A stretch of DNA of 64,000 nucleotides. Source: Microbacterium sp. Root61 (lineage in GTDB: Bacteria > Actinomycetota > Actinomycetes > Actinomycetales > Microbacteriaceae). The stretch lies in NCBI RefSeq assembly GCF_001427525.1, contig NZ_LMGU01000001.1:1149788-1213787 (forward strand), written 5' to 3'. Both the position numbers and the translations under genes were made by a program. Numbering within the stretch: position 1 is the stretch's first letter; each line of letters begins with the position of its first letter. Below the pieces are notes generated by a model. It saw only the letters and a list, made by a program, of their open reading frames with translations, was not told the origin of the DNA and did no database searches. Shown here one piece after another: positions 7,948 to 19,045 of this stretch.

Positions 7948-8920
7948 GACGCGACGCCCAGATGTGCCGCAGCGCCGGTTCGAGGTCGGGCTGCACGAAG
8001 CGGTAGCCCGCGCGTGTCAGCGTCTCGGGAATGACCCAGCGGCTCTTCACGAGAAGCTCGGGCTCGGTGCGCAGCGCCCACATCGCGGGCTCGAGCATGA
8101 ACCGCCAGGCCGGAAGCCCGACCGGCATGCCCACCGTCCGGCGCAGCGCCGCCATGAGGCCGCGGTTGTCGCTCGGATGCGGGGCGGCCAGGTTGACGAC
8201 GCCGTCGAGCTCCGGATGATCGTGGATGAACCGCACGGAGCCGACGACGTCGTCGATGTGGATCCAGCTGAAGCGCTGCCGCCCGTGCGACCGATGCCAG
8301 GGCGCCCTGCCGTCGCCGCTCGGGTGGGGTCCGGTTCCCCGGTACCGCCGATGCGGGAACCACCAGCCGTCGATCTGTGGACCGCCCAGGCCGAGCCGTG
8401 CCAGGCGGAACAGCAGGTCGTTCGCGGGGCCGTCGCCGAGGACGATCGCCATCCGCAGCGCGACGCGACGCGTCGCGGGCAGATCGTCGGCGAAGAACTC
8501 CGCCTCCCAATTCCGGGCGACATCCACCGAGAAGCCCGAGCCGAGCTCCCCCGACGATTCGGTCTGCGGCCGGTCCAGCGCGTAGCGGTAGATCGTCGCG
8601 GTGCTGGCGTTCAGCCAGAGGGACGGCGGGGATGCCGCGGCGATGACGGCTTCGCGCAGCGCCCGCGTCGTGTCGATGCGGGAGCGGTAGACCTCATCGC
8701 GGTTGGCCTCGGTGTACCGGCAGTTGACCGACTTGCCCGCCAGGTTGATCAGCAGGTCGGCGCCGTCCATCGTCCGCGCGAGCGACTCCGGATCATCCCA
8801 TCGGGCGTCGGGCCCGGAACGCCCGATCTGCCGAACAGTCCAGCCATCCGCCTGCAGCGCTCTGATGAGCGCGCCGCCGACGAATCCCGAGCCGCCGGCG
8901 ATCACGGCCGTCTGCGTCAT
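7925..8920 (-). CDS. TIGR01777-family NAD(P)-dependent epimerase-like protein (YfcH/DUF1731)
   Basis: 331 residues starting at the ATG at 8918-8920. The N-terminal dinucleotide-binding motif GGSGFVGGAL is at residues 9-18, and DLLINLAGKSVNCRY follows as in extended SDR proteins. The C-terminal part (WVIPETLTRAGYRFVQPDLE) is the DUF1731 tail typical of TIGR01777 proteins. The substrate of this family is not known. The start overlaps the stop of the upstream DoxX-like gene by 4 bp, so the two form an operon. The 3' end overlaps the convergent DUF6510-type gene by 23 bp. Confidence 0.85.
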   Translation of the reverse strand: MTQTAVIAGGSGFVGGALIRALQADGWTVRQIGRSGPDARWDDPESLARTMDGADLLINLAGKSVNCRYTEANRDEVYRSRIDTTRALREAVIAAASPPSLWLNASTATIYRYALDRPQTESSGELGSGFSVDVARNWEAEFFADDLPATRRVALRMAIVLGDGPANDLLFRLARLGLGGPQIDGWWFPHRRYRGTGPHPSGDGRAPWHRSHGRQRFSWIHIDDVVGSVRFIHDHPELDGVVNLAAPHPSDNRGLMAALRRTVGMPVGLPAWRFMLEPAMWALRTEPELLVKSRWVIPETLTRAGYRFVQPDLEPALRHIWASRLMRSREQ

Positions 8921-9324
8921 TGCACGCTCCACAGCGCCCACACGACCAGGAGTGGTTGCAGCAGCAACCGCACGAACCGCTTGCGGTCGGTGTCGAGCAT
9001 CGGGGCGGAGCGACCCGTCTGCCACTGGTGCAGGTTGCCCGGGAACACGGCGACGAAGAACGCGGCGATCGCCGCTCCGATCATCCCGCGGTCTTTCGGG
9101 AGCGCGACAAGGGCGGTGCCGAGCATGACCTCGACGACCCCCGATGCCACCACTATCGTGTCCTTGTCGGTGTGGAGGAGCCCTGTCGCCCAGTCAGGCA
9201 CGACGATCCGGTAGCCGCGGCGGCCCCATGTGAGGTGGGACAGGCCGGCCACGACCAGCAGCGCGGCCAGGGCGATGCGCGCGGCGAGTCGGACGGCGGG
9301 CGTTCGGCTCGGGCGACGGCTCAT
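8917..9324 (-). CDS. DoxX-like integral membrane protein
   Basis: 135 residues with four predicted membrane helices: about 15-30, 55-75, 80-98 and 118-133. The motif GLSHLTWGRRGY after helix 1 and the phrase VFPGNLHQW after helix 3 are characteristic of DoxX/MauE-like small membrane proteins. It is the first gene of a two-gene operon with the TIGR01777 protein. The function is unknown. Confidence 0.72.
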   Translation of the reverse strand: MSRRPSRTPAVRLAARIALAALLVVAGLSHLTWGRRGYRIVVPDWATGLLHTDKDTIVVASGVVEVMLGTALVALPKDRGMIGAAIAAFFVAVFPGNLHQWQTGRSAPMLDTDRKRFVRLLLQPLLVVWALWSVQ

Positions 9325-9365
9325 GGCCTCAGTCTGTCACGCAGCCGAAAGCCACCGCGTCGCCT

Positions 9366-10301
9366 CTACGGGACCCGGTACCCCGCGGCACGGAACAGTT
9401 CGTACCACTCCGCGCGGGTGAGCGGGATGTCCGAACCCTGCGCGGCGCCGGCGACCCGTTCGGGGTTGGTCGTACCGAGAACGACCTGCATGTTCGCGGG
9501 ATGACGCGTGATCCAGGCCGTCGCGATCGCGATCGCCGGCACGTCGTACTGCGCCGCGAGGCGGTCGATGACGGCGTTGAGTTCGGGGTACTCCGGCGAT
9601 CCCAGGAAGACGCCGGTGAAGAACCCGGCCTGGAACGGCGACCACGCCTGGATCGTGATGCCATGGAGACGGCAGTAGTCCAGGATGCCGCCACCGTCGA
9701 TCGTGGTCGACTGCTCGGTGCCCTGCATGTTGCTCGCCACCCCCTGCGCGACGATGGGGGCATGGGTGATCGACAGCTGCAGCTGGTTGACCACGAGGGG
9801 CTGAGTCACCACGCTCTTGAGCAGATCGATCTGGCGCGGTGTGTGATTGGACACGCCGAACGCTCGGACCTTTCCGGCAGCCTCCAGATCGGCGAACGCG
9901 CGCGCGACCTCCTCCGGCTCGACCAGCGCGTCCGGTCGGTGCAGCAGCAGGATGTCGATGTAGTCGGTGCGCAACGCACGCAGGGATCCTTCGACCGAGG
10001 CCATCAGGTGCTCGTACGAGTAGTCGAAGTAGGGGCCGTCGCGCACGATCCCGGCTTTGGTCTGCAGAGTGATCTCGGCCCGCTCCGCCGGCGTGAGCTG
10101 GAGCGCCTCGGCGAACCTGGTCTCACAGCCGTGCAGGTCGGCACCGTAGACATCGGCGTGGTCGAAGAAGTCGATGCCGGCATCCCGTGCCGTACCGACG
10201 AGCGTGCGGACGGCATCGTCATCGAGCTCGCCGATGCGCATCACACCGAGCACGACGTTCGGTGCCGGCCGGTCGATGCCGGGGAGGGTGATCGTCTTCA
10301 T
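9366..10301 (-). CDS. Aldo/keto reductase (YdhF-like)
   Basis: 311 residues. The catalytic tetrad is visible: Asp in FFDHADVYG (about 45-53, with the Tyr), Lys in LQTKAG (about 79-84) and His in LLLHRPD (about 119-125). The C-terminal TNPERVAGAA block is the NADPH 2'-phosphate region. It would reduce aldehydes or ketones with NADPH; the substrate is unknown. It is divergent from a LysR regulator and is a natural candidate target of it. Confidence 0.9.
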   Translation of the reverse strand: MKTITLPGIDRPAPNVVLGVMRIGELDDDAVRTLVGTARDAGIDFFDHADVYGADLHGCETRFAEALQLTPAERAEITLQTKAGIVRDGPYFDYSYEHLMASVEGSLRALRTDYIDILLLHRPDALVEPEEVARAFADLEAAGKVRAFGVSNHTPRQIDLLKSVVTQPLVVNQLQLSITHAPIVAQGVASNMQGTEQSTTIDGGGILDYCRLHGITIQAWSPFQAGFFTGVFLGSPEYPELNAVIDRLAAQYDVPAIAIATAWITRHPANMQVVLGTTNPERVAGAAQGSDIPLTRAEWYELFRAAGYRVP

Positions 10302-10394
10302 CGGGGCTCCAGACTTGAGCGGAGACGGCCCTGCGTTTCGGCGCCGTCGGGATTGATTTCCACGCTAGATCGGGCAAAGCTAGAAGTCCAACAA

Positions 10395-10414
10395 CTCAAA
10401 TTGATGACATTGAG
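10395..10414. promoter_or_regulatory. Candidate LysR-type operator in the AKR/LysR intergenic region
   Basis: The inverted repeat CTCAA-N10-TTGAG lies 7 bp upstream of the LysR start and about 95 bp upstream of the divergent aldo/keto reductase. Its dyad with an AT-rich centre fits the T-N11-A style of LysR boxes. The site is seen; its binding by this regulator is inference. Confidence 0.45.
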
Positions 10415-10420
10415 AACAGG

Positions 10421-11329
10421 ATGCGATCAGTGGATCTTCGCCAACTGGAGTACTTCGTCACACTCGCCGACGAGCAGCACTTCACGCGGGCGGCCGAGCT
10501 CTGCCGGGTGTCCCAGTCGGGGCTGTCCGCGGCAATACGCCGACTGGAAGGTGAACTCAACTCGGTGCTGTTCGACCGCACCACGCGACGCGTCGTCCCG
10601 ACCGCGGCGGGACTCGCACTGCTCGCGCACGCACGCACGATCCTCACCGAAGCCGCTGCCGGACGGGATGCCGTCATCCGCGCCAGCCACGCCCTCTCCG
10701 GAGAACTGCGCGTGGGCTCGGAACAGTGTCTCGGCGCGGTGGATGTGGGAATGCTGCTGGAGAGATTCCACCGCCGCTACCCCGAGGTCGACATCCAATT
10801 CATCCAGGCCGGGTCCAACGACCTCATCGCCCGGGTGCGCGAGGGGGAGCTCGACATCGCCTTCGTCGCCACCGCCGACACCCCGAGCGCAGTGTCGTCC
10901 GTCGAGCTCGGTCGACGACAACTCCGCCTCCTCGTGCTCCCGGATGACCCGCTGGCCGCCCGCACCGTTGCGGAATGGTCGGATCTGCGCGATCGCGACT
11001 TCATCGATTTCCGGCCGTCGTGGGGCGTGCGCAGCCTCAACGATGCGGCGCTCGCCTCCCACGGAATCCATCGACAGGTCGGATTCAGCGTCGACGACGT
11101 GCACACCCTCATCGACCTCGTGCAGCGCGGACTCGGGATCGCTCTCGTGCCCCAGCACGTCGCCCAGAAGCCCGAAGCCTCGGGACTCGTGGCGCTTCCG
11201 TTGCCGGCTGCGCCGCCCTGGATCGTCTCCGCGGTCCTGACGAACGCGACGACGCTCGCGCCGCGACTGCTCGACATCCTGGCGGATGAGGACGCTGCGC
11301 GGGTGGAGCAGCCCGTCGCAGCAGGCTGA
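10421..11329 (+). CDS. LysR family transcriptional regulator
   Basis: 302 residues. The winged helix-turn-helix is at residues 1-60 (RQLEYFVTLADEQHFTRAAE then SQSGLSAAIRRLEGEL), followed by the effector-binding domain from about residue 90 (LRVGSEQCLGAVDVG). This is a standard full-length LTTR. It is divergent from the aldo/keto reductase gene and probably regulates it and itself. The effector is unknown. Confidence 0.92.
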   Translation: MRSVDLRQLEYFVTLADEQHFTRAAELCRVSQSGLSAAIRRLEGELNSVLFDRTTRRVVPTAAGLALLAHARTILTEAAAGRDAVIRASHALSGELRVGSEQCLGAVDVGMLLERFHRRYPEVDIQFIQAGSNDLIARVREGELDIAFVATADTPSAVSSVELGRRQLRLLVLPDDPLAARTVAEWSDLRDRDFIDFRPSWGVRSLNDAALASHGIHRQVGFSVDDVHTLIDLVQRGLGIALVPQHVAQKPEASGLVALPLPAAPPWIVSAVLTNATTLAPRLLDILADEDAARVEQPVAAG

Positions 11330-11333
11330 TCCG

Positions 11334-12119
11334 TCAGCCCGTCACAGCGAGCGCCACGCGGGCCTGCTCGATGAAGCGCAGATACTCCTCGACCGTGTCG
11401 GCAGGGGTGATCGCGCGCAGGACCAGATCGTCGACGACGGCCGCGTAGGCGGCGACGCCGGGACCGATCCCGGCATCGCCGGGAAGTGGAAGGAGCGTGT
11501 CGAGCGGATCCAGCGCCAGCCGGGCGAAATTCGCAGCGTAGGCCGGGTAGCCGGCGTAGCGATGGGCCTCCTCATCGCGTCGCGCCACCGCGGCAGGGTC
11601 CAGCGCCGTCCGCGCGTACAGCGCGACCTCGGCATCGCCGGACTCGCGCGCCTGCTCGGCCGCGGCCGCCGGCGAAAGCCAGCTCAGCAGCACGCCGTCC
11701 GCGTGGTCGACCGCAAGCCGCCGCATCCGCGGGCCGAGAGCTCCGACGAACACCCGGGCACCCGTGCGGTCCTGCAGCGTGCGGACGCCCTCCTCGACGA
11801 GGGCGAGCGCCCCGACCCGGGCTCCCCCGGCGCCGACGCCCAGCACGAGCCGTTCGCTCGGCAGCCCGCGCTGCGCGACCGCGGCGGCGACATCGTCCGC
11901 CGGTCGGCGATCCAGCGGAATCACCCCTGTGGCGAGCACGAGCGAAGTCGTGATAGCGGCGGCGGCAGCGAGCACCTCGAGCGAATCCGCGCCGGGCGTG
12001 TCATTGACCCACAGCGCGTGGAAGCCCGCCTGCTCCACCGCGGGAGCGATGATCCGGGCGGCGTCGGCGCCGAGCGCCCCCGCGATTCCGATCGACACAT
12101 TGCCTCTGCGCACAGTCAT
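11334..12119 (-). CDS. LLM class (F420-dependent type) oxidoreductase
   Basis: 261 residues from the ATG at 12117-12119; another ATG six codons upstream is possible. The phrases VEQAGFHALWVNDTPGADSL, VLATGVIPLDRR and ERLVLGVGAG mark the luciferase-like barrel. The protein is shorter than the typical 280-350 residues but spans the fold. It is probably an F420-linked hydride-transfer enzyme; the substrate is unknown. It is convergent with the LysR gene, with 4 bp between the stops. Confidence 0.78.
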   Translation of the reverse strand: MTVRRGNVSIGIAGALGADAARIIAPAVEQAGFHALWVNDTPGADSLEVLAAAAAITTSLVLATGVIPLDRRPADDVAAAVAQRGLPSERLVLGVGAGGARVGALALVEEGVRTLQDRTGARVFVGALGPRMRRLAVDHADGVLLSWLSPAAAAEQARESGDAEVALYARTALDPAAVARRDEEAHRYAGYPAYAANFARLALDPLDTLLPLPGDAGIGPGVAAYAAVVDDLVLRAITPADTVEEYLRFIEQARVALAVTG

Positions 12120-12173
12120 GCTCCGAGCATGCACCATCCACGGCGGCCGTTGGAAACGCCGCGGCGTCGGGAT

Positions 12174-12716
12174 TCACACGAGCGCGAGCCGCCCCGACCC
12201 GAGGATCGCCTCGACGGCCTCGACCGTGTCGTCCACACTCAGCTCCGAGGTGTCAAGCACGTGCGTCTCCAGGTCGTCCAGCTGCGCGAAGGCGTCCCAC
12301 ATCCCGAGGATGGGCTCGCGTTCGACAAGCGCATCCGGTGCCGATCGCGCCTGCGCTCGACCGAGCGTCGTCTCCCGGGATGGCCGGAGCACCACGTAGT
12401 GCACCGCGATATCGGGATGTGCCGCGGCCCGGCGACGACAGTGGTCCAGCATCCACGGTCCGACGATGCCGTCGACCACGACGTCGAAGCCGCCGTCGGC
12501 GTAGGCGAAGGCCGCGCCCAAGGCGACCTCCATCACCGTGTGGTTCTGGGTATCCGCCTCGGCCAGGTACGGCGGGATGTAGCCCGCCGCGATGAACCCG
12601 TAGAAGTCGTCGGTGTGCAGGTGCACGGCCCGATCCCGTGCTGCGGCCAGTCGACCGGAGACCGTGGACTTCCCGGCGCCCGGAGGGCCGGTGAGGATGA
12701 GGATGGATGCCGTCAC
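12174..12716 (-). CDS. P-loop NTPase, small kinase-like (AAA_33 type)
   Basis: 180 residues from a GTG at 12714-12716, chosen because it immediately precedes the beta strand of the P-loop and the upstream frame is uninformative. Walker A is GPPGAGKS at residues 10-17. HLHTDDFYGF follows, as in uridine/gluconate-kinase-like proteins, and LRPSRETTLGRAQAR is the lid region. It probably phosphorylates a small metabolite; the substrate is not recognisable. Confidence 0.75.
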   Translation of the reverse strand: MTASILILTGPPGAGKSTVSGRLAAARDRAVHLHTDDFYGFIAAGYIPPYLAEADTQNHTVMEVALGAAFAYADGGFDVVVDGIVGPWMLDHCRRRAAAHPDIAVHYVVLRPSRETTLGRAQARSAPDALVEREPILGMWDAFAQLDDLETHVLDTSELSVDDTVEAVEAILGSGRLALV

Positions 12717-12769
12717 CTTCTGGACCCTACAACGCCCGTGCGCACCCCGGGCGAAGGCCCGCGGCAACG

Positions 12770-12805
12770 CCGAACGCCCGGATTCCGTGGAATCCGGGCG
12801 TTCGG
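12770..12805 (-). terminator. Terminator hairpin downstream of the Hsp100 gene
   Basis: A perfect 17-bp palindrome arm (CCGAACGCCCGGATTCC) and its complement are separated by only 2 nt, so the closing pairs must open into a loop. It lies 10 bp after the Hsp100 stop on the minus strand and just upstream of the kinase-like gene. Confidence 0.65.
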
Positions 12806-12814
12806 GAACAGTCG

Positions 12815-15388
<2,574 letters not shown>

Positions 15389-15405
15389 GTATGGCCTCCA
15401 TGAAA

Positions 15406-15426
15406 CTTGAGTCCTGATAGCTCAAC
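15406..15426 (-). promoter_or_regulatory. HAIR-like element (HspR operator) upstream of the Hsp100 gene
   Basis: CTTGAGT-N7-GCTCAAC matches the actinobacterial HAIR consensus CTTGAGT-N7-ACTCAAG at 12 of 14 defined positions. It lies 18 bp upstream of the Hsp100 start codon. A further CTTGAG half-site is at 15434-15439. HspR with DnaK represses such promoters until heat shock. The sequence match is direct; regulation is inferred. Confidence 0.75.
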
Positions 15427-15515
15427 TTTAGAACTTGAGCATTGTCGTATCAACTTCAACGACCAGACGTGGAGACTATTCCCGGTTTCGCGCAGCAGTG
15501 TCGCGCACCCCGGAT

Positions 15516-17375
15516 TCAGCGGTGGCGCGCCTCCCCCACCTGTGCCTGAAGTGCCCGGATGAGGCTCGCCGAGTCGTACGGCCCGACATGGCGACGCCCG
15601 TTCACGAAGAAGGTGGGCGTCGATTGCAGGTCCATCACCTCGGCGTCCCAGCGGTCGTCCTGGATGCGTCGCAGCACGGCGGGCGCGGAGAAGTCCTCGG
15701 CGAACCGGTCGGCATCCAGCCCGAGCGCGTCGGCGTACCCGCAGAGATCGGCCGGCTCGAGGTGGTCCTGGTGCGTGAACAGCATCTGCGCCATCTCGAA
15801 GAAGTGCCCCTGCAGCGCCGCGGCCTCGGCGGCCTGCGCAGCGGCCTGCGCGTGCGGATGCGGCTGATCCAGTGGCAGGTGCCGCCAGACCCACAGCACC
15901 TCGTCGCCGAAGTGCTCGATCACCGCGTCGACCGACCCGGTGGCGCGGCTGCAGAACGGGCACTCGAAGTCGCCGTACTCGACGATCGTGTACTTCGCGG
16001 CGGGACGGCCCTTGAAGTGGTCCCGTTCGGGGTCGATCGGTCGCGCCAGAGTGGCCCCGACCGGCTCCGGCGGCCGGATCCGATCGCCGATCGAGAGGAT
16101 CGCCCATCCCGCCAGGAATGCGATGACGGATGCCGCGAGCACCGCTACCCGCGCGATGTTCTGCGTCGCGGGGTCGGTGATCGCGATCGGCACGATGAAC
16201 AGGGCGATGGTGAAGCCGATACCCGACAGCGCGGCTCCCCCGGCGATGCGGTGCAGCCCGAGCCCCGGCGCGAGCTGCCCCTTGCCGAGCACCCGCAGGA
16301 GCAGTGTCGCGCCGGTGATGCCGACGAACTTGCCGACCACGAGCGCGACGACGATGCCCCACGCGATGGGCGAGGTCACGGCATCCCGCAGCGTCTCGGC
16401 GCTGAGATGTACGCCGGCATTCGCGAGCGCGAAGATCGGCAGCACGCCGTAGGCGACGTACGGACGCCACGCGGCGTCGACCCGCTCGTTGATCGACAGC
16501 GAGTCGCGCAGGCTCCGGGTCACCGCGGCGGCGTAGGCGGGATTCGGGGACTCTCGGAAGGCCTGGGAGAGCACGGCGGTGCGCTCCACATCGGTGCGAC
16601 GGGGCGAGAACACCGGGATGAGCAGCGCCACCGCGACACCGGCGAGCGTGGGGTGGATGCCGGCCAGGAGCACCGCCACCCACAGCGCAGCGCCGAGCAG
16701 CGCGTAGCTCAGGCCGCGGCCAGCCGGGAGGAATCGGACGAACCCGATGGCGACCATCAGCACCACCGCGGCGAGGAACGGCACCAGGCTCAAGCCGCTG
16801 CTGTAGAAGACGCCGATCACCAGGAGTGCGCCGACATCGTCGACGACGGCGAGGGTGAGCAGGAAGGTGCGCAGTCGCGCCGGGAACTTCGGCCCGATGA
16901 GCGCCAGCGCGCCGAGGAGGAATGCGGTGTCGGTGGAGATCACCACGCCCCACGCGTCGACCTCGGGCGTGGAGAGGGCGAACAGGACGAAGATCGCGGC
17001 GGGCACGATGAGGCCCGCCACCGCGGCGACGATCGGCACGATCGCGCGCGAACGGTCCGTCAGCTCCCCGATCGTCAGTTCGCGCTTGACCTCGAGCCCG
17101 ACGAGGAAGAAGAACAGCGTCATCAGCGCGTCGTTCACGAGCTGATGCAGCGTGAACGACACCGAGAAGTCGCCGATCGACAGGCCGACCGGCATCCCCC
17201 AGAACGCCTCGTAGCCGCCGCCGTCCGGCAGATTCGCCCACACCATCGCGATCGCGACGGCGATCAGCATCAGCGCGGCCGAGAGGCGGTCCCCGGACGG
17301 ATGCTTCTTCTTGCGCTTCGACGCGGGGGCGCGCGCCGGCTCGGCACGCTCGGAAAGGAGGGAGGGCCGACTCAC
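15516..17375 (-). CDS. nhaA: Na+/H+ antiporter NhaA fused to a C-terminal DsbA/thioredoxin-like domain
   Basis: 619 residues. The first 430 form the NhaA fold of about 12 helices, with TLAVVDDVGALLVIG containing the two essential Asp residues of the ion site and FFFLVGLEVKREL near helix 3. From about residue 460 a thioredoxin-fold domain follows, with CPFC at 472-475 and the cis-Pro segment STPTFFVNG near 586. NhaA expels Na+ in exchange for protons. The function of the tethered DsbA-like domain is unclear; it could act in redox sensing or in oxidative folding. Such fusions occur in other actinobacteria. Confidence 0.9.
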   Translation of the reverse strand: MSRPSLLSERAEPARAPASKRKKKHPSGDRLSAALMLIAVAIAMVWANLPDGGGYEAFWGMPVGLSIGDFSVSFTLHQLVNDALMTLFFFLVGLEVKRELTIGELTDRSRAIVPIVAAVAGLIVPAAIFVLFALSTPEVDAWGVVISTDTAFLLGALALIGPKFPARLRTFLLTLAVVDDVGALLVIGVFYSSGLSLVPFLAAVVLMVAIGFVRFLPAGRGLSYALLGAALWVAVLLAGIHPTLAGVAVALLIPVFSPRRTDVERTAVLSQAFRESPNPAYAAAVTRSLRDSLSINERVDAAWRPYVAYGVLPIFALANAGVHLSAETLRDAVTSPIAWGIVVALVVGKFVGITGATLLLRVLGKGQLAPGLGLHRIAGGAALSGIGFTIALFIVPIAITDPATQNIARVAVLAASVIAFLAGWAILSIGDRIRPPEPVGATLARPIDPERDHFKGRPAAKYTIVEYGDFECPFCSRATGSVDAVIEHFGDEVLWVWRHLPLDQPHPHAQAAAQAAEAAALQGHFFEMAQMLFTHQDHLEPADLCGYADALGLDADRFAEDFSAPAVLRRIQDDRWDAEVMDLQSTPTFFVNGRRHVGPYDSASLIRALQAQVGEARHR

Positions 17376-17443
17376 GCCTCCATACTGGCGCGGGAATCCG
17401 CGCTGTGGGCGGATGTCACGAGATCGTCACACCGCCGCACCCG

Positions 17444-17911
17444 CTAAGAGCGGCTGCCACCCGGAGGACCGAGGATGAGCAGCACCACGAACAGCGCGAC
17501 GATCGCGACCGCGATGAGCAGGCCCAGCGCCCAGGGACGGTGCAGGAACCAGCGCATCCACTTGTCGTACCAGACGGCGTCACGGGGGTCATCGGTCTGC
17601 TCGAGGCGCCAGGCACCCTCGAGTCGGTGCGAGCGGTGCAGCCAGAGCTCGGTGGGAATGGTCGCGTAGGGGATGATCGCGCTGGCGATCGCGACGACCG
17701 CCGGCCATACGCCCCAGCGCTGGTTCATCGCGACGAGGATCGCGGTCGCGCCGTACGACAGGAAGATGAAGCCGTGGATGCCGCCGGCGATCGTCACGAC
17801 GACGGAGATGTCGGTGACGGCACGCGTGATGAGCGCGGCGATCAGCAGCGTCCAGGTGATCGCCTCGGCGATCGCCAGGGTGCGGAACAGGGACAGGGGC
17901 GTGCGGAACAC
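17444..17911 (-). CDS. DUF3817 integral membrane protein
   Basis: 155 residues with membrane segments near 10-30, 37-60, 66-85 and 126-148. The N-terminus LFRTLAIAEAITWTLLI and the block IHGFIFLSYGATAILVA are the signature of the DUF3817 actinobacterial membrane proteins. The function is unknown. The palindrome at 17978-17996 in its upstream region and the MarR gene just beyond suggest MarR control. Confidence 0.82.
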   Translation of the reverse strand: MFRTPLSLFRTLAIAEAITWTLLIAALITRAVTDISVVVTIAGGIHGFIFLSYGATAILVAMNQRWGVWPAVVAIASAIIPYATIPTELWLHRSHRLEGAWRLEQTDDPRDAVWYDKWMRWFLHRPWALGLLIAVAIVALFVVLLILGPPGGSRS

Positions 17912-17977
17912 GGGACTCCTCGAGGAGGGCGCAGATAGATGTCTCGGGATGCCGCTTCAGAGACGCGGCGACGACAA

Positions 17978-17996
17978 CCTTCAGTCTAGTTGAAGG
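17978..17996. promoter_or_regulatory. Inverted repeat between MarR and DUF3817 genes (candidate MarR operator)
   Basis: CCTTCA-N7-TGAAGG is a perfect 6-bp dyad lying 66 bp upstream of the DUF3817 start. An overlapping second dyad, GTTGA-N6-TCAAC, spans 17989-18004 and reaches the MarR stop codon. TTCA/TGAA half-sites are common in MarR operators. Function is inferred. Confidence 0.4.
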
Positions 17997-17999
17997 AGG

Positions 18000-18431
18000 T
18001 CAACGATCCTGAGGGTTTCCTTCGAACGGCTCCTCGTGCAGCCCCTCGAGCGCCTTCGTGAGCGCGGGTGCGCCCACGCCGAATGTGCGGTCCAGGTCGC
18101 CGAGGCGCGCATCGGCCTCGCGGAGCGCGGCGGTGCCGCGGTCGGTGACGCGCAGGTCGGAGGCCGCACCGGCGTGGGCCGTGGCATCCGTCACCATGCC
18201 TTCGTCCGCGAGAGACCGGACGGCCGTGTGCGCGGTCTGCACGGTGATCTGCGAGCGCCTCGCCAGCTCGCTGAACGAGATGCCGGGGGTGGCCTCGATG
18301 TGCGCGAGGAGCGCGTACTTGCGCGTGGTCAGCCCGACGCGGCGCAGCAGCGTGTTCAGCTGCGCATCCCAGACCGCCGACACGGTCAGCAGCGCGATCA
18401 CGGGGCTGAACGGAGGTCGTTCGCCGGCCAT
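18000..18431 (-). CDS. MarR family transcriptional regulator
   Basis: 143 residues with a winged helix: GLTTRKYALLAHIEATPGIS, then SELARRSQITVQTAHTAVRS as the recognition helix (about 55-75), and DLRVTDRGTAALREAD as the wing. The stop lies 88 bp upstream of the DUF3817 start in the same orientation, with a dyad between. It likely controls its own region; the ligand is unknown. Confidence 0.88.
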   Translation of the reverse strand: MAGERPPFSPVIALLTVSAVWDAQLNTLLRRVGLTTRKYALLAHIEATPGISFSELARRSQITVQTAHTAVRSLADEGMVTDATAHAGAASDLRVTDRGTAALREADARLGDLDRTFGVGAPALTKALEGLHEEPFEGNPQDR

Positions 18432-18600
18432 GCCATCTCCCCTGCTCGATGCTGCGTTCAGCCCTCCATGTTAACCGCTTCCCCGCCTCACGCGGATTCG
18501 CGCTGGGCCGACACGGATTCTCGATTGCGGACACAATGCGCCCGCATTCGCTTCTACCCTGGTTCCGTGGGCGGCCACGCCCCGCGATTAGGAGGACACC

Positions 18601-18972
18601 ATGGACTGGAAGATCGAACTCATCTTCGTACCGGTGACGGATGTCGACCGCGCGCGCGACTTCTACGTGAAGATCGGGTTCCACCTCGACCACGACCAAG
18701 TGCCGTTCGAGGGACTGCGGTTCGTGCAGCTGACCCCGCCGGGATCCGCGTGCTCGATCGCTTTCGGCGAGGGCCTCGGCGTCGATCTCGAGCCCGGGCA
18801 GCAGAACACCATCCAGGTCGTGGTCCCGAACGCCGATGAGGCGCTCGCCCACCTTCGCGGCCTCGGTGTCGAGGCGGCCGGGGTCGACGATCAGGCGTGG
18901 GGCCGCTTCGTCACGTTCGACGACCCCGACGGCAACACATGGACCCTGCAGGAGCTCCCCGTGCGCGACTGA
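18601..18972 (+). CDS. VOC family (glyoxalase/bleomycin-resistance-like) protein
   Basis: 123 residues with two beta-alpha-beta-beta-beta modules: MDWKIELIFVPVTDVDRARD and the C-terminal VTFDDPDGNTWTLQELP, the latter with the usual Glu metal ligand. It is preceded by AGGAGG 5 bp before the ATG. The substrate is unknown. Confidence 0.85.
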   Translation: MDWKIELIFVPVTDVDRARDFYVKIGFHLDHDQVPFEGLRFVQLTPPGSACSIAFGEGLGVDLEPGQQNTIQVVVPNADEALAHLRGLGVEAAGVDDQAWGRFVTFDDPDGNTWTLQELPVRD

Positions 18973-18980
18973 GCAGTTCT

Positions 18981-19014
18981 GCGCAGGGCGGATGCCGCGA
19001 CATCCGCCCTGCGC
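18981..19014 (+). terminator. Hairpin terminator after the VOC gene
   Basis: A 14-bp perfect stem (GCGCAGGGCGGATG with its complement) and 6-nt loop begin 8 bp after the stop codon. Confidence 0.65.
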
Positions 19015-19045
19015 CGCTCTCTGCGTGCTCTGCCACACTCGAAGG

